64,000 nucleotides of DNA, taken from Escallonia rubra (Eukaryota > Streptophyta > Magnoliopsida > Escalloniales > Escalloniaceae). Made by a program: the position numbers and the translations under genes. Positions 34,401 through 44,800 of the stretch are shown one piece after another. The stretch is from NCBI GenBank assembly GCA_033065855.1, contig JAVXUO010002057.1, forward strand, positions 1 to 64,000. Direction: 5' to 3'. The notes under the pieces were generated by a model. That model made no database searches, was not told where the DNA came from, and saw only the letters and a list, made by a program, of their open reading frames with translations. Position 1 is the stretch's first letter; the number at the start of each line of letters is the position of its first letter.

Positions 34401-36594
34401 GGTTTACCTGGTCAGGCCTGCTGCTTCTTAGGGTGTTTTTAAAATTCTTGTGTTTGAACTCAGATGATTAATAGAGTTCGTGACAACCTGTAACAGTCCA
34501 TGTTGGTTTTACCTATTCACAGGTACTGCCTTTTGTTAATATATGCCCTCTGATAGAAGTCATGTGCTCCTCGCATGGCCATATTGGAAATCCAAACCCC
34601 TAACCTGAGGTGATCGAGGGACTAAACTGAATGTTGATTGTAGCTCAATGATTCTTCAAACACATATTGCAGTCATGGATATGAAATTTTCCCCTAGTTA
34701 TAGTGGTAAGAAGAATTATTACAAATCTATGCCACAAAAGTTATTAGAAGAATAGCTAATTCTGGCTTGCTATTGGCATCTTTAGAGAATGTTTTTACTG
34801 CTAAATTTACGCAAGTAGCTGTTATTACATGTGCGTTCGTTTTAACTTGTATTCTGCACCGCCTTGTTGTTTTATGCAATTCTCATTTTGTAACTCGTTG
34901 GCGATAAGATTGATTGAACTTTATCTACAGGCCATATATTTGCTGCTGATGGCCGCAGTGGGGCTCAAGCTAGAGGCATTCTGTTGCCCAAGAAAGTAGG
35001 GGTTCAGGTTACAGAGGGTAGCGCTGTTCAAGCTGCCATAGGTGGTATGTTTCCTAAGAGGCTGGGGGTTCAAACCAACGACGATAGGTCTGCTCAAGCT
35101 GCTGGAGGAGATTTATTACCCGAGGGGATGGGTGTTCACATAGCTGGTAAGTGGACTACATCGTACTAGATAAGGGCGATGATATCTACATTTTCTTGAG
35201 AGATGTTTTTTTAGTAAAGTACCACTGATGTTTCAATCCCAAAAACTTGGCTAGCATTAAACACAAATTTTCTTGTAAGATTGTTTTGCAAATTGCAAGT
35301 ATGCTGCAAGTCGTTTTGATGGCTGTCTTCATATCAACTAGGCCAATATCAAGAGGGTGTGCCTGTTCAGCTTTCCAAGGAGCATTGGAGACCTGTTTCT
35401 ACCACCGGTATATACCACTTGATGCCTGTTACTTTCCAAATTTTTAAAAGCTCCAGGAGCATCTTATTATCGTGGTGGTAATTCATGCTACTTACAGGTC
35501 AGTTAATTCCATCTGCAAGAGTAAATGGGCTTTCCCAGGCTTCTGATACTCGTCTCCAACCAACTGTCAAGAGAAGTGCAAACCGAACCCCTTCAGCTGC
35601 TCCACGAGCTGTGCGCAGGAAGATAGCTCCTCAATTTCCCTTTCCTCCTATGGCATTCCCGCCTCAGTCTGCTCCTGATGATATTCCTGTACCTGCTCAT
35701 ATAAAATGGCAAGGTATTTCTTTGGCTATTGGTCTAGTAAGTCCTCTGTATGTTCATTCCTGTTCCATTATGACCTGGCCATCATGGTTCGAATTATGGG
35801 CCATTATGTCAAAAATACCAGCATATCTGGTAGGTTTCCAACTAGCTTAAAGTTGCGATTCGCCCGATACCGACAGCGATTGTGATATTGCCCCGAATCC
35901 TGGCTGCAACTGCTGACTTAAAACCATGCTGGCAGTTCCTTGCTCTTCCTGATGTAATCAGATTCTTGTCAGCTGCATTTATCTGACTGAGAGTTCATAC
36001 TGTCAATTCCATCTTGCTCTGGAGTTCATTAAATCATGCCTTTGTCGTGTTGTAGTGGGATTAGGTTTTAAGATTTTCATTTGTCTTCAATTTTTCTGGC
36101 ATCCTTTATTAGTGGTGAACATTGAATCCAATTTCCGCCTGCTCTTTCCATGGCCTTATTTACCTCTCACAGTAAGCTAGATCTTATAGGCTCTTTAGGA
36201 TTTCAGGTCTGCGTCTGAAATGTGTTCCACATCCTTCGAAACAGCGGGTGAACTGTGTATTAGAAAATGGTTCTCCTGCAAATGCAAAAATGCAAATGCT
36301 GTGTTCCTTAGCCGATTGTAACCTGTATATACGGTCTTTGAAAACAATGGTGACCCCTTCAAGTTGTTTGCAGGCTCTGATGGACCTCCTCAACCAACTG
36401 GACAGAAGTGCTTGATATGCAAGAGGGATCTTTCATTCACAGCAGAGGGTCTTTTGGACCAGCCATCTGTTCCACCCGCTGTTGCTGTTCTTCCTTGTGG
36501 CCACACATTTCATGATCAATGCTTGAATCGTATCACACCTGAAGACCAGTCCAAAAATCCTCCTTGCATACCTTGTGCCATTGGTGAGGGCTAA
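31475..36594 (+). CDS. RING-H2 zinc finger protein, probable E3 ubiquitin ligase
   Basis: Five coding exons with consistent phase-1 junctions: 31475-32858, 34931-35146, 35342-35407, 35498-35713 and 36374-36594, giving 700 residues. The acceptor CAATCAG ends at 31461, so the ATG lies 14 bases into its exon. Residues 1-461 are low-complexity, rich in Asn, Ser, Gly and Gln, with no domain visible. Residues ~470-545 hold a ~22-residue repeat (LPKKVGVQV, FPKRLGVQT, LPEGMGVHI). The C-terminus is a RING-H2-like finger: CLIC, then VLPCGHTFHDQC, then CIPC, spacing C-x2-C-x(~30)-C-x-H-x2-H-x2-C-x(~17)-C-x2-C. The Trp that usually follows C6 in E2-binding fingers is missing, and the last loop is long. 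Family knowledge suggests ubiquitin ligase activity; substrate and pathway are unknown. Frames in introns are not part of it. Confidence 0.85.
34028..34372. repeat. Imperfect ~170-bp tandem duplication in RING gene intron
   Basis: Two copies share, in order, GTGTGAAGATTTT(G/C)TTGATGTC, AGAGAGGCAGACGTTC, CGTGAACTGTG and GGGTCA(G/A)GGG(G/T)TACGCAT. The second copy has an insertion of about 40 bases. It is within the 2.07-kb first coding intron and has no visible coding role. Confidence 0.7.
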
Positions 36595-38891
36595 ATTCCT
36601 GTAACATCTCTAGTTTTTTTGGCAATTTACAGTGGAAATGATCCTAGAGGGAAAAATACAAAATGTATTAGGTGGGAGTCACAATATAAGTAGTCGAGTA
36701 ATGTAACATCACATACAGAAGGTGAGCGGTTCTATTCTACTTATCGTTTCAAGGGTAAAGACCAATCTGGTCTCGAAGGTGTACAGGTTGTAGCTACCTG
36801 TTTTCGTCTATACAATGACTCCTGCTAAGTTTTTGGAGTTGTCACCCTTCTTTTTTTCTGGCAAAATTGCCATCCACTTCTATTTGCTATAACTGCAAAG
36901 GTAGTTGTAATTGCTAGCTTGTCTTGGTCTTGCAAGAGTATGCAGTTCAAGATATGACCTTTTAATAATTAACATATCTCTAAACTCTACTCGAGGACGC
37001 TGAATACTGCAATACCTTTGAACTAGTGATTCATGATGGGTATTTGTAAGCTTTTAAACTGTTCTTGACCGTGAACTTTTACGTAAATACATAGAGTTTG
37101 ATGCGTGTGATTAGATTAGGATTGGGCCGTTGTCATTGGATTCGACTTTATCAATACAGAATAGAATAAATTACCCTGCTCTGCCAAAAGGTATATATTG
37201 ACAATCTTACCTCTGAGCTTCCTTTTATATTAGTTTATTATTTTGTATTTTTTTTCTTTCTTCCGCTGGTATCCTGTTGACGTTACCCTCCATCTTCATC
37301 TCTGTCTCTCCTGTCGCCATTGCCAACAATCGATGGAACCATGGAGCCCAACCTAGCACTCACTCGCGCAGCATAACCACCGAGAATTATTTTTGCAGCA
37401 AAACCCCATAATCACCGCGACAAAAGTTATTTCCGGTTGATCACAACTGACTTCAATCCAATACTAATCACCTGGAGAAAAAAAATTCAAATTCACGCGT
37501 ACATTATACGTATTAAAACATCGCTTGTTTGCTCATTGTGTCTAATTAACGACCATCAGTGGCTTCATTGCCGCGGAAGAACCATTCTCCATCACCAAGC
37601 TGCCGTTTGTAAATACTCCATGCCTAGTGGAGAGTAAATTTTTAATATTTCCTGTAGTTTAGTGTGATATTTTGACACTTTTGAATATAATTGAGTAAAG
37701 AATATTATATGATCCAAGACTATTGGTTTCGATTATTTAAGCCTAGATAGAGAGAGAGAGAGAGAGAGAGGAATTTATCGAACGAACCGCACCCCTTCGT
37801 GTACGTCAGGAGTCCATTGAAGAGAAGGGGCTGGGGAACAAGCTTTTCCATTTCTTATGGTGATGAATATGAGCGCAATTGAAATTCCTAGATCTCTATC
37901 CTCGATGAACCATATAGCTAAGAAAAACCATGGACCAGAAGACCTTGCCCCAAGAATAAATTTTTTTTATTTTTTTTAACCTCTTATGCTATCACATTAA
38001 GCCTCCACATTTCAATCCAGATCTGCGATCGTACCTAAAAGCACAGCTTATTGAAAACTTGGTCTGTATTTGTCTAAACTCTAAACTAGCTCATTGAAAA
38101 CTTGGTCACTATTTGTCTAAACTCTAAACTAGTTAAAATCAACTAAAGTTTCACTCTCATTTAAACAAAACGGACTGCACTATGTTGTAACCTTTTATTT
38201 TGCCTTGCTCTTTATTCATAGGCTAGCCTTCCAAAACCCCTCCACTCCATAATAACAAGAGGGCCCTCCTATGAAGGGCATACACCTCTTTCATATGACT
38301 TTTCACCAGTGACGTTAAAAAACACTAATAAGAACTGTCGTTAAAAATGTATGTAAAAGTATTACAAGTTATATTGAACGGCTATTAGTAGTCATCATAT
38401 AGAATTTAGAAGAGTGATAAGCTATTCCTGTTACTCGGGTAGCGGTCAAATTTTTTTTAATAGGAACGCGGGAGGTGAGTCCAAGGGCATATACTTTTGT
38501 TCCAATCCATGATGTCCTCCTTGTGAAATTCTTGCAACAAACCAGGGTTCATTCCGGTACAAGAAATAGACTCCTCAAAATACAGGTGGGGGCTATAACC
38601 ATATTCCTACATAATCACAACCTGTTACAAGCAAAGGTCGGACCCACCCAGATAAGACATCCACCATCGCCGTAAAAAGCAAGCCCACACCAAAATCAGA
38701 CAAATCTCATCCGTCCAAAACCTTGCCGATTCCGTCACCTCTCTCTCTCTTGTGGGTGAGCAAAGACTACAAAAACAAGAAAAGGGAAAGGAAGAAAAAA
38801 ATCTTCTTCCTCTCTCTCTCTCTGTCTCTTAGGAAAACATGCAGAGCTGATGTACGACCGACTGAGTCTTTCTTGAAGTTTTTAGCTTGGG
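36595..38891. other. Intergenic region between RING and HDR1-like genes
   Basis: No gene is seen. It holds a (GA)n tract at 37749-37770 and a ~44-bp tandem duplication at about 38046-38133. A CT-rich leader stretch at 38809-38829 precedes the HDR1-like start. Confidence 0.5.
38046..38133. repeat. ~44-bp tandem duplication
   Basis: ATTGAAAACTTGGTC followed by TATTTGTCTAAACTC and TAAACTAG occurs twice in direct tandem with two or three differences. Confidence 0.8.
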
Positions 38892-40812
38892 ATGGATATG
38901 GAGGAAGCAAGCAAGAAGGTGGAGGGGATTCTGAATGGATTCTCTCCCATAACTTCTACTCCTGTTTTCTGGAAGTCTAGGAAGAGACCAGGTTTATTCA
39001 CTAATCCCTTCTTCTGATGATTTTGCTCTGTGTTCATTCTCTGTTGTGTCAAGTAAGATGATTTTGGGCAGTACCCACTTGGGATTATTAGAGAAGTGTG
39101 TCGAATTTATGATGTTTCTGTTTAGTTGGATGCTGCATGGAGATCTGTTCTTCTCTCCACTTTGAGCTGGATTTCACTTTGAATTGCTGTCTACTGTAAT
39201 GCCCATCTCTCTGATTTCATAGCAACTTCTCTCTCTTTGCTGAATTCTGTGGATAGAGAGAAACGTAGAACAAATGAACAATTTCATGATTTTGACTTTG
39301 CTCATACGTCACTTCACATTTTGTTGGGGGGACCATATTTCTGGTTACTTAAAGAGATGCTCTTTAGCCTTTATGTTAAAACTTTAAGGCAAATTATTGT
39401 GGTGGATAGGAAAAGATTAAAGGCATTTTAAAGTAATCCACCTCAGTACTGTTGGTAAAAAGTGCTTATATGTATGTCACTAGAAGATCTTTGGGCAACT
39501 AAGAGTCATTATGGAGTGAGCTAGCTCAAAGGTGCGGCGGTACGAGCATCATTTTGTTCCAGTACCTATGTTATGTTATCTTTGGGTTGAGATAAAATTG
39601 GCAGCACAACCTTTTCAAAACTAATTTGTGGTTGCAAACATCACGCAGCAACGTAACACGGAATTATGAATTGGAGGCATTAAGAATCATCGATCATTAG
39701 GTATGCCAACATGAACTTGGGTGGTGGGGGTTGGGAGTGGCGACGGCAGGGTAATGATTGTCATTCTTATTATGGAAGAGATAATTCCTGTCGATATGAG
39801 CGTTTTTCTTTACAAAAATCAATGAGTGAATTTAAGAGCCTTATAATGGAAAAATCTGAAAAATATTCATCAATTGATTCATTTGGTATGCATACCTTTG
39901 GCGGAGTGAATTCTGTATCTTCTGCCTACCATTGTGTAGCTAATTCTTTATTTAAAGCCAAAACTTCGTTCCAACTGGAGCCTTAGATTCGCGGATGGGT
40001 CTAATGATATATTGGGTAGTCCAAATGAGATTCATTCAGGGATTTGGTTTATTGGTCTATAAGAAATGTCCCCGCCAACTTTTCCGTCCAAGTTTGGAAC
40101 TGAAGAGATTTCTGAAGTTAAAAAAATCATTGGTGACTGGGGTTTCTCTAAGTTGCTTCAAGCTGAAATAGTAGCCTCTTCTGGCAGCTAGTACTAAGAA
40201 CTTATACAAGGAAATAGATGATGCCGATAAAATGCCCAGAAACCAGGAAGAACCGGCCAGTGAAGAGATGCAACAAGACTCCACACCAGCTCCCGAACTT
40301 TCAGAGCGAAGGAAGGCTCTCTTCGAACCATTGGAACCCATTATTATAGATGGCAAACGACAATCTGCGGAATCCTTGCTACCCCCACCTGACTTTGACG
40401 CTGCAAGTTATCCCCGCGGTTGGCTAGTCGGGAAGAAGCGGAAGCTCGTAAATGTAGATGTTGTGGAGAGCATGCGTAGGATTGCCGTTCAGGAAATGAA
40501 CAGAAAGGTGCATTTGACACTCACTTCCGGTGTGTGCGTTCTACATGTCTGTGCGCAAGAGAGGGCCTAATACGAAATATAACCATGACTGCTTGTGGTT
40601 TGCAGGACAGGGAAATTGACGGCCTAAATGAGCAATTAGACGAGGATGGAAGGTGCCTGGAACATCTGCAACTCCAACTACTCGATGAACGGAGCAAGCG
40701 TGCTGATGTAGAGAGACAGAATACAATGCTGCAAAACCAGATAAATATGCTGATGGACATGTTGCAGGAGAACGAAAATATAGAGGAGGAAGGCGGCACT
40801 GAACACCCCTGA
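38892..40812 (+). CDS. HDR1: HEADING DATE REPRESSOR 1 (HDR1)-like protein (three exons)
   Basis: Exons 38892-38991, 40188-40507 and 40606-40812 join in phase to give 208 residues. The N-terminus reads [20 protein letters not shown] then PVFWKSRKR, as in the protein annotated HEADING DATE REPRESSOR 1 in many plants. The middle has [31 protein letters not shown] and [20 protein letters not shown], the family's conserved blocks. The C-terminus (from [11 protein letters not shown]) is a predicted coiled coil of about 60 residues. Rice HDR1 represses flowering in long days and interacts with an SnRK1-type kinase, OsK4; conservation of that role here is inferred. GKKRKL may be a nuclear localisation signal. 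A second Met two codons in (38898) is an equally good start and matches the usual MEEAS beginning. Intron 1 is 1.2 kb. The open frame at 39711-39986 lies in that intron. Confidence 0.85.
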
Positions 40813-41803
40813 TTACCTGTTTTTCATTCTTTTAAAAGTTTGTTTGGGGATATAAAGCATATAAATTATACAGACGAGGTTCAGTCAAATGTTGCCTATA
40901 CTCTGCAGGCGTGAATATGTTGGTGCATCTGTTGATTGGTTTGTATCTTGAATATTGTGTCGAAGTGTTCCCTTGTCTCTTTGATAAGCAAGATAACTAA
41001 CTAGCAAAACTTTTGGCCTCTTGAATATTGGACTCCGCCAATAGGGAACTGTCAAAATGGCTATTTAACTAGCAAACCGCAAAAAAAAAAAAAAAAAAAA
41101 AAAAAACTAGCAAACCGCGACACATACTTAGACCAACAAAAATGAGCCGCCTATTCTTTTGTCGCTCTCTCGATTACACAAGAGGCTTGGCTAGGTGCCT
41201 TTTCCGTTCATCTGCCGCTCTCTGCTGTTTGGGGTGCGGTCAGTATGCTCTTGTTTTGAAGTCCAAAAACTAAAGAATGGGCAATGATGTTTCCACCCCC
41301 AAAATGAACTAAATCGCTCCGCCAGGTCGCACATGTGACACTTCGATATTGGAAGGGTCTACCTCATGTATACCTTATTTATGAATTCATACAAAAGTAA
41401 GGTATACATGACACATTGACAGAATCGAAATGAGCTGAGACTTTGCCATCTCCTTTGCTTCGAAAGCTCTATTGTACCTCGCACCAGAAATACCATCGCA
41501 AATGTTATTTGTCCAGGCTCCATATATACATATACGAGTCCATCCATTACATAATCCAGTAAAGACTAGATAAAGATGGAGGGAGGTAAGAGCAAGCAAT
41601 ATTCAGAACAAACCAATTCAGTAGAACCTCGACATCGAAGAACACGTTTACAACATATATATCTTCATATAAGCTAAATTGTTGGCAAGCTTCACGATAT
41701 CCAGTGAAGAACCTACAAACCCTGTATATACAATCATAATAGAGAAAACCTTTCATGCACATGCTTTTCACGGAATGATCGGTTCGCCGGTCAAGTGAAC
41801 CCA
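40813..41803. other. Convergent 3' ends of HDR1-like and TRF2/HOY1-like genes
   Basis: The region between two converging genes, expected to hold both 3' untranslated regions. It includes the poly(A)-only insertion at 41067-41118. Nothing else is recognised. Confidence 0.45.
41067..41118. mobile_element. Poly(A)-only retroinsertion with 14-bp target duplication
   Basis: AACTAGCAAACCGC occurs at 41067-41080 and again at 41105-41118, separated only by about 24 A residues. This is the footprint expected if target-primed reverse transcription copied just a poly(A) tail: an extremely 5'-truncated LINE-mediated insertion. A replication-slippage origin is less likely because the duplicated word itself is not A-rich. 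Confidence 0.7.
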
Positions 41804-44800
41804 CTATCTAGCCTGACTTCCAAAATCTTCCGATAAGTTAAAGAAAAACTGAGGTAGAGATGCTATCCTTGGAAGGTTAAGCAGCAGCTCCCCCACTGAA
41901 TCCTTCCTCGACATGCCAGTTGCCTGCTTGAGACCCGAAACATCATTCGATTGGCCCTCAGGCACAGGACAATCTTCTGAAAGCTTAATTCCACCTGCTG
42001 ATGCAGTACCGGTGTATGTTTCATCTATTCTCTTGTCCACTTTTGTTATATCCGCACCATTGTCACTTCTAACCGGCAATCCTTGACCTGAAGGGGGATC
42101 CTTTTGTAAGAGGCAGCACAGAGAGTTGACCCTTGACATGATGGATTTTTCATCAGAAGTTGATGCATTTTGAGAGTCGGTAAATAAGCACCGGCTGATT
42201 TCTTCCAGGATCTCCAAGCCTTCTCGTTCATCACTTGAAAGGGCAGCATTATTAGATGTTCTGTGTTCTGAAATCCGATGCTCAAGGTGGCTCACCAGGT
42301 CACTCATTGACATAGAGGGGTGAATCCCAGGCACTTTAATGTTATCCCAACTGCTAAGACCCTTCAGTTCCTCAGCTCCACGGCTCCTAATTGCTTCAAT
42401 CATACAGGTGTCCATCACTGATGAAGAGCAAATAGTTAGATGATGACTCCTGAAAGGTAGTCTCTCAAGACACGAGAATACAGGCAAACAACAAGGGATA
42501 AAGAGAAATTCCCTGGGTACTTCTGTTTCCATTCAGTCACAATTAAGTAGTTGAATATGAACTGACCAGTGACCACCAGGACAACTATATCAGGGAATCT
42601 AGTCCACAATGCACTATGTGCTTAATCTTAGCAATTACCAACGAGCCATATACGCAATATATGCCCATCAATGAGTTAATACAAAAATGGAATTTAGGGT
42701 ATATACCCCACCATCCATAAAGTGATTCCATTAAGTAGTTTATGATATATAAGACAAAAGCATTTTCAGACAAGGCATTATCTAGATAATATAATCACTA
42801 GATTTCTCAATACTTCCACAAATGTCAGTGTAAGTACATGAATTTTCCTCGTCATTGTCCAAACAGCCCCACATTACGAACTTAATAGTGATAAAAAGCC
42901 TTAACAACCTAATAATCAAGTAATAAACAGACTTATAGATTTGTTAAACTCATGCTGCGCACACACATGCTGATGTACTTGCATACCTGAGCCTAAGTGT
43001 CGTCCCATAGCCATGTGATTACAGCGGTATTAGTGTCCATGTTTAGTTAATAGGTAATTGAAGACTTAAAAGAATCCTCCAAAGAAAGGACAATTTCGAG
43101 AAATTTTATGGCTTGGAACTTCGATATTCTCACATATAATACCTGTGCCTACCATCTAGGCAGAGTAGCAGCTGCCATTCTTACGAAGAAATTGCCCATT
43201 TCAGAAAATTTTGCCCTCGAGCGTAGAGGACCATCATTTAACAGCGCAAGACCCACTTTGATCGTTTATGAGTAAGCACTTTAAAAAGAAAGGTATATTC
43301 ACCAAGTTTCATGTTCGAGTTGATATTTTTACCTGAGCTAGGTGAAGGTGTTTCCCGGGGAAAATGTTCTCTCCCAACAAAATCTTGATGTTCATGCTTT
43401 GAGGAAGAAGATTGTGCTCCTGATGGTGAAGCAGGATCTTGCAAGTCGAAGATGGCAGGACGCTCCTCACTACTTAAATCATACCCATTGTTTGAGTCAT
43501 TTGAGTCATCAAACACCGAAATTCTTGGCTCAAAATATGGAGATTCCAATATGATCTCTGCTTGTTGACTCAGATAGTTGAGACGAGGATCACATTGAAC
43601 AAGCTTTTCAAAATGCTTCCCTAACAAGCCCTGCGGGCACTGCAGATAGTGTCTCCTGTAGCAAAAGAACAATGCATCTCAATCGAAGGGAGAAACATAA
43701 GAACCAATTACAAATACTAACAACAGTAATACTGCATGTTGGCACTTTTGATAGCTACCTTTCCAGATGACAGAAAGTAACAAATTTGCTTAATTTTGAC
43801 TCTTACTACTAAATGATCGGCCCCATGTCATTTATCGCATGCTTTGAGTGAAGGCTAGCCAAAATTGTTTGCCTTTTTTCCTTGGGTGACTTAAAGATTT
43901 GAAGACAAGTGCAAATAGTAATACGCAGGTAGTCGTGTAAATAGCAGTAGAACAGATAACACTACCAGAGGGGCACCTTCACAAGAAGTACAGAGAAACA
44001 GCCTAACAAAAGCAGGTCGCTACTTTTCATGAGACAATTGAGAAACAGCCAAGTACTACTTCATATGTAATTAATGTAAATATGAATGGAAATTTCGTAT
44101 GTCTTGATATCACTATCAAGGGCGTTGAAAATCGTAAATACTCATTTTCATTGACAAACACACAAATCTGATATACGCAGCAGTACTTCAAAAATCATGT
44201 GTAAACACACAATTGCAGGCATCGGGAGGAAGATTCCAACCGAATTGGAGAAGAAGTACAATCGGCAACACTAGCACCGAGGTAAGGCTTTCAGGTAAAA
44301 GACGAAGGAAAGATAACTGTTTATCTCAGAGCATAAGCAACAATTGCACTTCGTAAAAGTAGAATCTTCACATTTTCGGAAAAATGGAGTTCAGCCACCA
44401 GTTACCCTTCAAGTACCCAAACGCGAAAAGTCAAGGTGAATTTCTGTTCAGACCACAGAATGGGAAATTAGTCAAATTACCATATCCCAGGCAACCACCA
44501 TTGTTTTGGCAATTTTAACATGTACAATCCACAGAAAGCGCTCACTGCATGCACCAAAATGATGATGGTCTTTAACTCCCAATCTTTTACCTTGTCACGC
44601 TTGGGAAGAGAATCAAGTACTGTAAAAAGTGTTTCACAATAATTTTTATGGATGCTCTTCCCAGTGCTCATGTTGTGAGCATGCGTGCCCGTCTATGAAG
44701 CACGGGTGCTTCGAAAGGGGTGAAGCACCGAGGTAGGGTGCGCGTCGGATTCGAATGCGGGGCGGGTGCCGGGGGGTTGCGCGGCAGGTGCGCACCCTGA

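Noticed and set aside
39711-39986. 91-codon frame inside intron 1 of the HDR1-like gene
   Set aside because: Lies between well-supported HDR1 exons, lacks a domain and cannot be joined in phase to them.
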